Source of the DNA: Isosphaera sp. | GTDB taxonomy: Bacteria > Planctomycetota > Planctomycetia > Gemmatales > Gemmataceae | Assembly: GCA_013822345.1 (NCBI GenBank) | Contig: PNKH01000014.1 | Location: 1 to 64,000 of the forward strand | Length of the DNA stretch: 64,000 nt | Direction: 5' to 3' | In this document: positions 24,865-34,030 of the stretch, piece after piece | Numbering within the stretch: the first letter of the stretch is position 1 | Layout: each line of letters starts with the position of its first letter | Position numbers and translations under genes: made by a program | The notes under the pieces: generated by a model | The model's database searches: none | Seen by the model: the letters and a program-made list of their open reading frames with translations, nothing else | Told to the model about the DNA's origin: nothing

Positions 24865-26262
24865 ATGCCGAAAAAGGCCGACGAGCAAAACACCCCCGCC
24901 CCGCGCCGGCGGGCCCAGGGGAGCGTCGGGCTGGAGAAGTCCGAGGTCAGCAAGCCCCGCCGGAAGCCCGGCGGAGTTACACTTCCTGACATTTCCCATC
25001 TCCGAGTGTTCGTCGAGGTGGCCGCACATCTCGACCGCCAGGGCGAAGAACGGGTGTCGCTCAACGAGGCCGCGAGAAATGCGCGTGAGCCCATCTCGTC
25101 CGTGTCGTACGCCCTGTCCCGACTGGAGGAACTGTACGGCGTCGAGTTGGTGAACCGCGACAAGGAGAGGAGGGAGGCGACCCTGACCGCCGACGGGAGG
25201 CACTTCCTGAAGAAGGCCCGGGGGATCATCGAACAGTGCCTGTTGCTCGGTGACGGGGAGAAATCGACCGGGGTCGTGGAGGTCGTGATCGGGACGACTG
25301 AAACACTCCAGAGCAGGTTCTGCAGTTCGGCCGTCCTGGCCGCCCGGCTCCGGTGCCAACGGGGTTACAACCGAGTCCGTGTCGCCATCCGGGTTGAACC
25401 CTTGAACCACCCCGTCGTCCTCCGACAACTCAGGGACGGGACGTGCGACGTGGGGCTGTTGTGGGGGTTCCCGAGTCCGGGGGCACAGGACTCGTCCGCG
25501 CCCTCCGGCCGCCCGGACGAGTCGGGAGATGCGAACCCCTACCCGGACATCGAGTTCATCCCGGTGTTCGACAACCGCAAAATACCGTTTGTTCTTCTCA
25601 CGCTCCCCAGACCGCGGGATCTGGGGCTCATTCCCAACGGTTTCGCCGACCTACTGGAAGCTGTCCCGAACCGCAAGGTCGTCGAGATCGCCGAGGGGGT
25701 GGAGTTCGCGAACGCCTTCGCCGGCGTGCGGTTGGCCCTGGTCGAGACCGAACCCCACGACAAGCTTCGGGCTCGCATGCAGGAGATCACAGATGTCACT
25801 CGGACCGTCGTCGTAGGAGGTTATGAAGAAGGACTTGCAAATGTACGACAGAGTACGGCGGACGTGTGTTACGCGCCGATCTGGTACGGCTGGCGAGAGG
25901 GTGTCGAGTCCAGGCGAATCGCCATCCACGGGACCGAGTTCGGCCGCGATGTCGTCCTCTGCCGGCGAAAGGCGGGCGGCAAGGTGGAGGACTTGGACGC
26001 AGACTTACAGAATCTGAGCCCACAGGGTGCCGTGACCAAGGTCATCAGAGACTTCCTGCGGGATCATCAGGAGCGGCTCACCGGGGCCAAGAGCATCGAG
26101 AAGCCTAAGAAGGACCGGCATCCCGTTGGGGACATCCTGGAGTGGGCCACTTACTACGCCGCCGCAACCGGTTCATCGTCCGCGGCTCGGCCTGGTAGCA
26201 CCTTGGTTCGCCCCCGGCCTGCCGGGGGGCTAACCGAGACACGACCCCAGGTCCCTGGCTGA
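24865..26262 (+). CDS. LysR-like transcriptional regulator with extended ends
   Basis: This 465-residue protein has a basic Lys/Pro-rich N-terminal tail (about 40 residues), then a winged helix-turn-helix of LysR type. The HTH covers about residues 42-115: LPDISHLRVFVEVAAHL, SLNEAARNAREPISSVSYALSRLEELYGVELVNRD, LTADGRHFLKKAR. A periplasmic-binding-like effector domain follows (VEVVIGTTETL, DGTCDVGLLWGFP). The N-terminal extension and a C-terminal tail of about 70 residues are unusual for LysR proteins. The ATG at 24865 has GGAGGAAG at the right distance. Codon use looks less GC-skewed than in neighbours (many third-position A and T), which may mean recent acquisition. The regulated genes are unknown; the M19 peptidase gene follows 128 bp later. 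Confidence 0.75.
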   Translation: MPKKADEQNTPAPRRRAQGSVGLEKSEVSKPRRKPGGVTLPDISHLRVFVEVAAHLDRQGEERVSLNEAARNAREPISSVSYALSRLEELYGVELVNRDKERREATLTADGRHFLKKARGIIEQCLLLGDGEKSTGVVEVVIGTTETLQSRFCSSAVLAARLRCQRGYNRVRVAIRVEPLNHPVVLRQLRDGTCDVGLLWGFPSPGAQDSSAPSGRPDESGDANPYPDIEFIPVFDNRKIPFVLLTLPRPRDLGLIPNGFADLLEAVPNRKVVEIAEGVEFANAFAGVRLALVETEPHDKLRARMQEITDVTRTVVVGGYEEGLANVRQSTADVCYAPIWYGWREGVESRRIAIHGTEFGRDVVLCRRKAGGKVEDLDADLQNLSPQGAVTKVIRDFLRDHQERLTGAKSIEKPKKDRHPVGDILEWATYYAAATGSSSAARPGSTLVRPRPAGGLTETRPQVPG

Positions 26263-26389
26263 CGGTTCAGCGGGGTGTGGTTGCTGATCCCGTACACTTC
26301 ACTACCGCTTGCCGCCCGCGGAGCATTTTCCCCGATGCGTCCCACTTGGCCGGCTGGTACACTCCGGCGCACCCCGCCGGAGGCCCGCC

Positions 26390-27451
26390 GTGCTCGTCTT
26401 CGACGCCCACCTCGACCTCGCCTTCAACGCCGTCGACTGGAACCGCGACCTCCGCGCCGACGTCCGCGACCTCCGCGCCACCGAACAGGCCCTCCGCATG
26501 ACCAGCCCCGGCCGCGGCACCGGGACCGTCACCCTCCCCGAACTCGGCCGCGGCCAAGTCGGGCTCGGCGTCGCCACCCTCTTCGCCCGCCTCGAACCCA
26601 ACCCCGACCACCCGTTCGGCAAGACCACCCCCGAAGCCTGCTACGCCGCCGCCATGGCCCACCTCCACTACTACCGGGCCATGACCCACACCGGCTGGAT
26701 GCGACCCCTCCGCTCCCGCACCGACCTCCAGCAGCACGTCCGCGACTGCCTCGCCCAACCCGACACCACCCCGTTCGGCTACGTCCTCAGCATGGAGTGC
26801 GCCGACGCCGTCCTCGACCCGGACAACGTCCGCGAGTGGCACGCCCTCGGCCTCCGGGCCGTCGGCCTCACCCACTACGGCACCAACCGGTACGGCGGCG
26901 GCACCCGCTCCGAGGCCGGCCTCGCCGCCGACGCCCTCCCGCTCCTCCGACACCTCGAAGACCTCGGCATCGCCCTCGACCTCACCCACCTGTCCGACCC
27001 GGCGTTCCGCCAGGTCGCCGACCGGTTCGGCGGCCGCGTCCTCGCCAGCCACCAGAACGCCCGCAAGTTCTGCCCCTGGCAGCGACAGTTCTCCGACGAG
27101 CAGATCCGGTTCGTGATCGAGCGGCGCGGCGTCCTCGGCATGGCGATGGACGCGGTCATGCTCCAGCCCGGGTGGGTCCGCGGCGTCAGCAAGCCGGAGG
27201 TCACCCTCGACCGCGTCGCCGACAACATCGACCACGTGTGTCAGTTGGCCGGGAACTGCCGGCACGTCGGGATCGGCAGCGACCTCGACGGCGGGTACGG
27301 GTGCGAGCAGACGCCGGCCGACCTGGACACGGTCGCCGACCTGCAGAAGCTGCCGGAGCGGCTGGCGAAGCGCGGCTACCCGGCGGCCGATGTCGAGGCG
27401 GTGATGCACGGGAACTGGGTCCGATTCTTCTCCGAGGTGCTGCCGGCCTGA
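26390..27451 (+). CDS. Membrane dipeptidase-like M19 peptidase
   Basis: This 353-residue protein matches the amidohydrolase-fold M19 dipeptidases (renal dipeptidase family). Metal ligands appear in the expected order: FDAHLDLAF (HxD) at the N-terminus, a Glu in VLSMECADAV near residue 130, DLTHLSDPAF, and LASHQNARKF. HVGIGSDLDGGYG closes the barrel. It has no signal peptide, so it is probably cytoplasmic and acts on dipeptides. I chose the GTG at 26390 because GGAGG lies 7-11 bp upstream and the family N-terminus (VLVFDAHLD) begins right there; the ATG at 26309 would add 27 non-conserved residues. Confidence 0.9.
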   Translation: MLVFDAHLDLAFNAVDWNRDLRADVRDLRATEQALRMTSPGRGTGTVTLPELGRGQVGLGVATLFARLEPNPDHPFGKTTPEACYAAAMAHLHYYRAMTHTGWMRPLRSRTDLQQHVRDCLAQPDTTPFGYVLSMECADAVLDPDNVREWHALGLRAVGLTHYGTNRYGGGTRSEAGLAADALPLLRHLEDLGIALDLTHLSDPAFRQVADRFGGRVLASHQNARKFCPWQRQFSDEQIRFVIERRGVLGMAMDAVMLQPGWVRGVSKPEVTLDRVADNIDHVCQLAGNCRHVGIGSDLDGGYGCEQTPADLDTVADLQKLPERLAKRGYPAADVEAVMHGNWVRFFSEVLPA

Positions 27452-27455
27452 TCCT

Positions 27456-27637
27456 CCTGGACCGCGGCCGTCCCGGCCGCAGCTTCGCGGGTCGGAGGGC
27501 TACCACTCCGCCGGACCGGCGACGCCCCCCGCGCCCCGGAGCGGGAGCGGCCGGGACGGCCGCGCTCCAGGCAGACGCCGCGGCCGTCCCGGCCGCGGTC
27601 CCAGCAGAAGAGCGGCCGGGACGGCCGCGGTCCCAGG
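27456..27637. repeat. Family B repeat cluster (four copies)
   Basis: Copies lie at 27456-27480 (direct), 27545-27571 (inverted), 27577-27600 (direct) and 27610-27637 (inverted), all with the GGCCGTCCCGGCC core. Variants differ at the outer GGACCGC/GGTCCCA ends. The cluster fills the gap between the dipeptidase stop and the MFS transporter start. Confidence 0.9.
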
Positions 27638-27646
27638 ACACCCGAC

Positions 27647-28990
27647 ATGCCCGACCGCCCCACGAACGTCCGGTACCTCGTCCTCTCGGTCACCGCCGCC
27701 GCCGCGGTGTTCATGTACGTCGACCGCGTCTGCATCGCCCAGGTCTCCCCGGACATCACCGCCGAGTTCAAGGCCGAGCTCCTCCGAGCCGACCCCACCC
27801 TGGATGACGCCGAGGCGTCCGCCCGGGCCGCCGCCCGGATGGACTGGGTGAAGAGCGCGTTCTTCTGGTCGTACGCCCTCGCCCAGGTGCCGGCCGGCGC
27901 CCTCGGGATGCGGTTCGGGTACCGCCAGGTCCTGGCCGCGTACCTGTTCCTGTGGTCGTTCTTCACCGCCGTCAGCGGGCTGGCCGGCGGGTTCGCGGCC
28001 CTGGTCGGGGCCCGGCTCGCCGTCGGGGTGACCGAGGCCGGGGCGTACCCGACCGCCGCCGCCCTGGTGAAGGGGTGGTTCCCGCTCCCGTCCCGTGGGG
28101 TCGCGAACAGCGTCGTCGCCCTCGGCGGGCGGCTCGGCGGGGCCCTCGGCCAACTCCTCACCCCCGGCCTCGTCGTCGCCCTGTCCGGGGTGGTGTTGGT
28201 CGCCGGCGAGCCGGCCGCCGGGTGGCGCGTCACCCTTGTCTTGTACGGGCTGCTCGGCATCCTCTGGGCGGGGGTGTTCTGGTGGGTGGTCCGCGACCGC
28301 CCGGCCGCCCACCCGCGGGCGAACCCGGCCGAGGTCGCCCACGCCGGCCCGGCCCCGTCCGCCGCCCCGTCCGCCCGCCCGCCGGTCCTGCTGTTCCTCG
28401 CCAGCCGGAACCTGTGGGCGTTCAGCCTCGTCCAGTTCTTCAACAACCTCGGGTGGGCGTTCCTCATCACCCACTTCCCCGACTACCTCGAACAGGTCCA
28501 CGGGGTGAGGGGGGCCGAGAAGGGGTTCGTGTCGTCGCTCCCCGGGTTCGTCGGGTGCGCCGGGATGTTCCTCGGCGGGTTCCTGACCGACCGGCTGGTC
28601 CGCCGGCTCGGGGTGCGGCGCGGCCGGCTGGTCCCGATCCTGTGCGGGACGGCCGGGGCGGCCGCCGCGTACCTGTTCTGCGCCACCGCCGACTCGATGT
28701 GGGCGGTGGTGGCGGCGATGTGCGCGCTGACGGTGGCGACCGACCTGGCCATCCCGGCGGTGTGGGCGGTCGCCCAGGACATCGGCGGGAAGCGGGTCGG
28801 GCCGGTCCTCGGGTGGGCGAACATGTGGGGGAACTTCGGGGCCGCGTGCTGCCCGCTGGTACTCGGGCTGGTGCAGCGGCAGTACGGGTGGCCGGCGGTG
28901 TTCTGGACCGGGGCCGCCGCGTACGCCGCCTCGACGTGCCTGGCCCTGGCGGTGAACGCGTCCAAGCCGGTGGACGCCGACGACGCCTGA
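27647..28990 (+). CDS. MFS transporter, anion:cation symporter type
   Basis: This 447-residue protein has about 12 membrane helices. The first helix ends in YVDRVCIAQVSPDI, resembling the Y(x)DR(x)N(x)S start of the anion:cation symporter family, which takes up sugar acids such as hexuronates and glucarate. Between helices 2 and 4 the motif WSYALAQVPAGALGMRFGYR matches the conserved MFS loop. RLAVGVTEAGAYPTAAALVKGWFP is also typical. GGFLTDRLVRRLGVRRGR forms the second-half loop motif. The ATG at 27647 is 9 bp after a family B repeat; no strong ribosome binding site is visible. The actual substrate cannot be read from the sequence. Confidence 0.9.
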   Translation: MPDRPTNVRYLVLSVTAAAAVFMYVDRVCIAQVSPDITAEFKAELLRADPTLDDAEASARAAARMDWVKSAFFWSYALAQVPAGALGMRFGYRQVLAAYLFLWSFFTAVSGLAGGFAALVGARLAVGVTEAGAYPTAAALVKGWFPLPSRGVANSVVALGGRLGGALGQLLTPGLVVALSGVVLVAGEPAAGWRVTLVLYGLLGILWAGVFWWVVRDRPAAHPRANPAEVAHAGPAPSAAPSARPPVLLFLASRNLWAFSLVQFFNNLGWAFLITHFPDYLEQVHGVRGAEKGFVSSLPGFVGCAGMFLGGFLTDRLVRRLGVRRGRLVPILCGTAGAAAAYLFCATADSMWAVVAAMCALTVATDLAIPAVWAVAQDIGGKRVGPVLGWANMWGNFGAACCPLVLGLVQRQYGWPAVFWTGAAAYAASTCLALAVNASKPVDADDA

Positions 28991-29034
28991 CGGCGGGGCG
29001 CCAACGCGTCCCGCCACAACCCGTTGGAACGTCG

Positions 29035-29063
29035 TTGCGGCCGCCGGCCCCGTCCGCTAGGCT
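29035..29063 (+). promoter_or_regulatory. Candidate promoter for the zinc-ribbon propeller gene
   Basis: TTGCGG at 29035-29040 and TAGGCT at 29058-29063 are 17 bp apart. The predicted start near 29070 leaves a leader of about 100 bases before the ATG at 29171. Confidence 0.4.
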
Positions 29064-29170
29064 AGCGGGTGGTTTCCGTCCATCCCGGACCGGGGTCGCG
29101 CCGTCGTTCTTCCGTCCCTCCGCACCCCGTCCCCGCCCCCACCGCCGCGGGCCGACCCGCCGAGGACCCC

Positions 29171-32100
29171 ATGCCCGTCCCGACCACCTGTCCCGGCTGC
29201 CGGGCCGCGTTCGAGGTGCCCGACGCCCTCGCCGGCAAGACCATCCGCTGCACCTCGTGCAAGACCCAGCTGACCGTCCCGGCCGCGGCCGCCCTGGCCG
29301 CCACCCCGGCCGGCACCAAGAAGCCGTTCGGGTGGTCCAACGCGAAGCCCGCCCCGGAACCCCTCCCCGCGGCCGACGAGCCGGCCGCCGAGGCGGAGGA
29401 GGACGAAGCCCCCGCCCCGGCCCGGAAGAAGGCCGTCGCCGCCGCGAAGGCCGCCCCGGCCGCCAAGCGGCGCCGGGATGACGACGACGACGATGATGAC
29501 GACGACACCCCGCGGCGGAAGAAGCGGGACACCGGCGGGGCCGGCGGGGCGATGTGGCTCTTGATCGGCGGCGGGGCGCTGGTCCTGGCGGCGGTCGTCG
29601 GGGTGAGCATCTGGCTGCTGACCGGGGACAAGAAGCCCGACACGGCCAAGAACACCGACACCACCCCGCCGGCGGCCAAGCCCGACCCGAAGCCGGACGA
29701 CGGCGCGGACCCGGGGCCCGCGGCCGGGCGGCCGGGCGGCGGCCGGCCGGGCGGCGGCCGGCCGAACCCCGGGGGCGGAGACCTGACCCCGATCGGCGGC
29801 CAGCCGCCGGCCGGCGGCCAGCTCGGCGGGTTCGGCGGACTCGCGATCGGGGACCGGATCGGGACCGACGGGCCGTGGGCCCGGTTCGAGGGCAACGGCT
29901 TCTCGGCCGAGTTCCCCGGAACGCCCGACGCGAAGACCGAGACGGACGGGCCGGTGACTACGACGATCTGCGGCGTCGGCCAGCGCGAGGGGAACGCCGT
30001 CCTGGCGGTCACCGTCCAACTGCCGGACGCCGCCCAGGCCGGGGCAATGCTCACGGCCCTCACCGGCAACCTCACCGGCAAACCGGGGGTGACCGTCAGG
30101 GCGAGTTCGGTCGACGGCCGACCGGCCACCGAGGTCGACCTCACCGAGGGTGACGGGACAGGCACGTTCCGCCTCGTCGCGATCAAGGACCGGGTCTACA
30201 TGTTCGTGGCCGGGGGGACGACCAAGGGCGGGAAGCCGGGCCTGCCGCGGGCGTCGGTCCTCCGGTTCCTGAACTCGGTCCGGATCACCTCCGGTGGGTC
30301 CTCTCCTGCGGGCCCGCCGCCCGCGCCGTCGAAGCTGATGGCCCTGGTCGCCGCGGCGGAGGACAAGAGCCTCGGCACCGCGGGGGAGTGGGCCAGGTTC
30401 GCCGACGACGACCAGGGGTTCGCCGCCGAGTTCCCCGGGGCCGCCACGTCCGAGGAGGTCTCGGCCGACGGGCTCACCGGCCGGGCCACCGGCATCCACC
30501 AGAAGGACGGCAACACCACCGCCCTCCTGTACGCCCAGTTCCCGTCGGCCGCCGAGGCCGCCCGGGAGGCGCTCCAGTTGACCAACTTCTTCTCCAAGTT
30601 GGGCGGGCCGGGACGGTCGGTCACCGTCGGCCGGCACAGCTGGCGGGAGTTCGCGCTGAAGACCGGCGCCGGGTCCGGGGTCGTCCGGACCACCACGGTC
30701 AAGGACCGGGTGTACGTGCTCGTGGCCGGGTCGGAGGTTAAGCCCGGGCAGCCGCCGCTGCCGAAGGCGGACATCGACCGGTTCCTGGCCTCGGTCACGA
30801 TCACCTACGGGGAGTCGGCCGCCCCGAAGCCGCCGGACCGCCCGCCGGTCGGCACGCCGGTGTCGCCGGCCGACGGCCGGGAGATCGTCGCCAAGCTGGC
30901 CCACAAGGTCAGCCCGTTCCTGGCCGGGGCGTTCGACACCGAGAAGAAGGAGTTCGTGGCCGTCGCCGGGCGGGCGGACAAGGGGTTCACCCGCGGGGCG
31001 ATCCAGCTGTACACCCTGCCGGGGTTCAAGCCGGCCAAGACCGTCCACGTCCCGAACGCCGGCACCCGGGCGGTGATCGACGCGAAGAAGGGGCTGCTGT
31101 ACGTCGCCACCGCCGGCGCCACCCCGGCGGCCACCGCCGCCCTCGACCGGGACAAGTTCGACCGCGGGGCCCACGCCGGGAACGTGGACGTGTACGACCT
31201 CGCCGCGGTCCGCAAGGCCGAGGAGAAGTCGGACGTCAAGCCGGTGGCCACCGTCCCCTTCGGCCGGGTGATCCGCGACCTGGTGCTGTCGGACGACGGG
31301 AAGAGCCTGTACGTCCTGTCCACCGCGGTGCAGGGGCCGGGGGCCAAGGGGCACCCGAAGGCCCAGGTGGCGGTGGTCGACACGGCCGAGCGGAAGGTGC
31401 CGGCCGGGAAGACCAAGGACCTGCCGGACCCGGCGTGGCAGATGTTCCGGGCGGCCGACGGGAAGCTGTACGTCACCGGGCTGCCGGTCGGGGACGCCCC
31501 GCCGTCGCTGACCCTGGTCGACCCGGCCACCCTGGCCCTGGCCCCGAGCGTGCCGCTGCCGAAGAGCGGGGTGTGGAACGCGGCCCCGGCCAAGGACGGG
31601 CGGATCGTGCTGACGGTGCCGGGGGCGAACAACTCCCCGTACGGGCTGGAGGTGGTCGAGCCGAGCGGGCAGATCAACCCGGCGGTGAAGGCGACGGTCA
31701 ACCCGGTGTCGAACAACGGGTACGTCGGGGTCACCCCGGACGGGAAGTACCTGGTGGTGTCGTCTCACCACCCGGCCGCGAACGGCGGGCAGCCCGGGGT
31801 GGACGTGTACGAGACGACCGACTCGTCGATGGGCGAGCGGAAGGTGGCGTCGTTCAAGAAGGCCGGGGCGGAGTTCGTCGGCGGGACGTTCCTCCTCGCC
31901 CCGGACGGGCACTGGGTGGTGTTCCACAAGGGCGAGGTGGTGAACCTCGACGACCTCGGGAGCACCCCGGCGGCCGGCGGCCCGCCGGTGCCGCCGGGCG
32001 GCGGGATCGTGCCCCCGGGCGGAGGGATCGTGCCGCCGGGCGGCGGGATCGGGGTGCCGGGGGACCCGGGCGGGGGCGTCGACCCGGCCAAGCCGGGCGG

Positions 32101-32272
32101 CCGACCCAACCCCGGCGGACGCCCGAACCCGGGCGGCCTGCCGGGCATCGACCCGGTGCCCGGGGGCGGGGGCGGGATCGGGGTTCCGCCGGCTCCGGCC
32201 CCGGGGCGGCTGCCGGGCCGCCCGCCGGCGGGCGGCCCCGGCGGCGGGGTCGTCCCGCTGCCGGGCGGGTGA
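29171..32272 (+). CDS. Membrane-anchored zinc-ribbon protein with PsbP-like and beta-propeller parts
   Basis: This 1033-residue protein opens with an MJ0042-type zinc ribbon (CPGCRAAF…CTSCK, residues 7-36). An acidic and basic low-complexity segment including ten consecutive Asp leads to one transmembrane helix (about residues 130-150). Two similar modules of about 150 residues follow (each with RF…FSAEFPG or GFAAEFPG and KDRVYMFVAG or KDRVYVLVAG). A beta-propeller region follows (about 560-930, with LSDDGKSLYVLS and VTPDGKYLVVSSH). The tail is Pro/Gly-rich with repeated PPGGGIV. This architecture is common in Gemmataceae; function is unknown. I chose the ATG at 29171 since the zinc ribbon starts there. 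Confidence 0.8.
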   Translation: MPVPTTCPGCRAAFEVPDALAGKTIRCTSCKTQLTVPAAAALAATPAGTKKPFGWSNAKPAPEPLPAADEPAAEAEEDEAPAPARKKAVAAAKAAPAAKRRRDDDDDDDDDDTPRRKKRDTGGAGGAMWLLIGGGALVLAAVVGVSIWLLTGDKKPDTAKNTDTTPPAAKPDPKPDDGADPGPAAGRPGGGRPGGGRPNPGGGDLTPIGGQPPAGGQLGGFGGLAIGDRIGTDGPWARFEGNGFSAEFPGTPDAKTETDGPVTTTICGVGQREGNAVLAVTVQLPDAAQAGAMLTALTGNLTGKPGVTVRASSVDGRPATEVDLTEGDGTGTFRLVAIKDRVYMFVAGGTTKGGKPGLPRASVLRFLNSVRITSGGSSPAGPPPAPSKLMALVAAAEDKSLGTAGEWARFADDDQGFAAEFPGAATSEEVSADGLTGRATGIHQKDGNTTALLYAQFPSAAEAAREALQLTNFFSKLGGPGRSVTVGRHSWREFALKTGAGSGVVRTTTVKDRVYVLVAGSEVKPGQPPLPKADIDRFLASVTITYGESAAPKPPDRPPVGTPVSPADGREIVAKLAHKVSPFLAGAFDTEKKEFVAVAGRADKGFTRGAIQLYTLPGFKPAKTVHVPNAGTRAVIDAKKGLLYVATAGATPAATAALDRDKFDRGAHAGNVDVYDLAAVRKAEEKSDVKPVATVPFGRVIRDLVLSDDGKSLYVLSTAVQGPGAKGHPKAQVAVVDTAERKVPAGKTKDLPDPAWQMFRAADGKLYVTGLPVGDAPPSLTLVDPATLALAPSVPLPKSGVWNAAPAKDGRIVLTVPGANNSPYGLEVVEPSGQINPAVKATVNPVSNNGYVGVTPDGKYLVVSSHHPAANGGQPGVDVYETTDSSMGERKVASFKKAGAEFVGGTFLLAPDGHWVVFHKGEVVNLDDLGSTPAAGGPPVPPGGGIVPPGGGIVPPGGGIGVPGDPGGGVDPAKPGGRPNPGGRPNPGGLPGIDPVPGGGGGIGVPPAPAPGRLPGRPPAGGPGGGVVPLPGG

Positions 32273-32284
32273 CCCGGTTCGGTT

Positions 32285-32334
32285 CGCCGCTTGCGGCGTT
32301 GCGGGCGGGCCCGCCCGCAACGCCGCAAGCGGCG
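32285..32334. repeat. Family F perfect 50-bp palindrome
   Basis: Positions 32285-32309 and 32310-32334 are exact reverse complements with no loop (CGCCGCTTGCGGCGTTGCGG start). It lies between two convergent genes, 12 bp after one stop codon and 29 bp before the other. Two related copies are at 59066-59113 and 63371-63415. Confidence 0.92.
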
Positions 32335-32363
32335 GACGCCACACCGACCCGCAACCCGCCCCG

Positions 32364-33074
32364 TCACTTCGCCTCGGGCTTGTCCTCGCGGAACCGATAC
32401 CCGACGCCGCGGACCGTCTCGATCAGGTCGCCGGACCCGCCGGCCTGCGCCAGCTTTTGCCGCAGCGTCTTGATGTGCACGTCGATCGTCCGCTCCAGGA
32501 CGATCGACCCCTCCCCGATCGCCGAGTCCATCAGCTGGTGCCGGCTGAACGCCCGCCCCGGCTGCCGCACCAGCGTCTCCAGCAGCCGGAACTCGGTCGG
32601 GGTCAGGTCCAGGGCGGTGCCGTCGAGCGTCACCCGGTGCCGCACCCGGTCGATCTTCACCCCCAGGTACTCGGCCACGTCCCCCGGGTCGGCCCGGCCC
32701 TCGACCCGCCGGAGCAGGGCCTTCACCTTGTGCAGCAGCACCTTGTTCGAGAACGGCTTCGGGACGTAGTCGTCGGCCCCGAGCGAGTACCCGACCACCT
32801 GGTCGGTCTCCTCGCTCTTGGCGGTGATCATGATGATCGGGATCTCGCGGGTGCGGTCGCCGGCCCGCAGCTCCCGGCACACGTCCAGCCCGCTCATCCC
32901 CGGGAGCATGATGTCGAGCAGGACCACGTCCGGGAGGACGGACTGGGCCTTCCGCAGCCCGTCCTGGCCGTCCCGGGCGACGTGCGTCTCGAACCCCTCC
33001 CGGTTGAAGTACCAGGACAGGGACTGGGTCAGCCCGGCCTCGTCCTCGACGATCAGGATGCGCGGCCGGAGCAT
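32364..33074 (-). CDS. OmpR/PhoB family response regulator
   Basis: This 236-residue regulator has a receiver domain with an acidic pocket (VEDE), phospho-acceptor Asp54 (VVLLDIMLPGMSG) and YVPKPF lysine. A winged-helix DNA-binding domain follows (DLTPTEFRLLETL, HQLMDSAIGEG, ERTIDVHIKTLRQKL, IETVRGVGYRF). The sequence most resembles PhoB, which fits the adjacent upstream pstB gene on the same strand. The ATG at 33074 has GGGAGG seven bases upstream. The cognate histidine kinase (PhoR) is not next to it. It probably responds to phosphate limitation; that is inferred from context. Confidence 0.92.
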   Translation of the reverse strand: MLRPRILIVEDEAGLTQSLSWYFNREGFETHVARDGQDGLRKAQSVLPDVVLLDIMLPGMSGLDVCRELRAGDRTREIPIIMITAKSEETDQVVGYSLGADDYVPKPFSNKVLLHKVKALLRRVEGRADPGDVAEYLGVKIDRVRHRVTLDGTALDLTPTEFRLLETLVRQPGRAFSRHQLMDSAIGEGSIVLERTIDVHIKTLRQKLAQAGGSGDLIETVRGVGYRFREDKPEAK

Positions 33075-33161
33075 CGGGGCCTCCCTCGGGGCGGCGCGGG
33101 GGGTGGGGTGAACGTCCGGGAGCGTCGGCGACACGGGGGCCCTCGGGTGGTGGGGTCGGGG

Positions 33162-33935
33162 TCAGCCGAACCGGCCGGTGATGTAGTCTTCGGTCTGCTT
33201 GTGGGCCGGGCGTGAGAACACCTGCTCGGTCGCCCCGGACTCGACCAGCCGCCCCTCGAAGAAGAACGCCGTCCGGTCGGACACCCGGGCCGCCTGCTGC
33301 ATGTTGTGGGTGACGATCACGATCGTGTAGTCCCGCTTCAGCCGGCCGATCAACTCCTCGACCGCCTGGGTGCTCTTCGGGTCGAGGGCGCTGCACGGCT
33401 CGTCCATCAGCAGCACCTCCGGGCCGGTGGCCAGCGCCCGGGCGATGCACAGCCGCTGCTGCTGCCCGCCGGACAGCTCCAGGGCGCTGGCGTGGAGCCG
33501 GTCCCTCACCTCGTCCCACAGGGCCGCCTGGCGGAGGCACCGCTCGGCCGTGTCGGCCAGCCGGGCGCGGTCCGACACCCCGGCCGCCCGCGGGCCGTAG
33601 GCGACGTTCTCGAAGACCGACTTGGGGAACGGGTTGGACTTCTGGAACACCATCCCGACCCGGCGGCGGAGGTCGACGAGGCTGGCCCCCGCGGCGTAGA
33701 TGTCCCGCCCGTCGAGGGTGACCTTGCCGGTCATCCGGGTGCCGTCGATCAGGTCGTTCATCCGGTTCAGGAGGCGGAGCAGGGTCGACTTGCCGCACCC
33801 GCTCGGGCCGATCAGGGCGGTGACCGCCCGGGCCGGGACGGCCAGGCTGACGTCGAACAGGGCCTGCTTCGGGCCGTACCAGAAGTCGACGCGGGAGGCG
33901 AGGAGCTTGTCGGCCGGCGCGGGGGTGGTGGTCAC
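33162..33935 (-). CDS. pstB: Phosphate ABC transporter ATP-binding protein
   Basis: This 257-residue ABC ATPase energises phosphate uptake by the PstSCAB importer. Landmarks are Walker [11 protein letters not shown]-loop [16 protein letters not shown] (diagnostic for PstB), signature [15 protein letters not shown], Walker [14 protein letters not shown] and the H-loop [13 protein letters not shown]. The family's RMND motif also appears (LNRMNDL). The likely start is the GTG at 33935, which gives the usual family length; no ATG lies at that point. It is 87 bp upstream of the PhoB-like gene on the same strand. The genes pstS, pstC and pstA are not in the neighbourhood. Confidence 0.93.
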   Translation of the reverse strand: MTTTPAPADKLLASRVDFWYGPKQALFDVSLAVPARAVTALIGPSGCGKSTLLRLLNRMNDLIDGTRMTGKVTLDGRDIYAAGASLVDLRRRVGMVFQKSNPFPKSVFENVAYGPRAAGVSDRARLADTAERCLRQAALWDEVRDRLHASALELSGGQQQRLCIARALATGPEVLLMDEPCSALDPKSTQAVEELIGRLKRDYTIVIVTHNMQQAARVSDRTAFFFEGRLVESGATEQVFSRPAHKQTEDYITGRFG

Positions 33936-34030
33936 GGGGCGGGCTCCGGGTCGCGGGGCGGCCGGCCGGGTACCGTGAGTTGTAGTCGCGGAGTGTGTAG
34001 ATTTCGGGAAGGGCGCCGGCCGGGCCGCAC

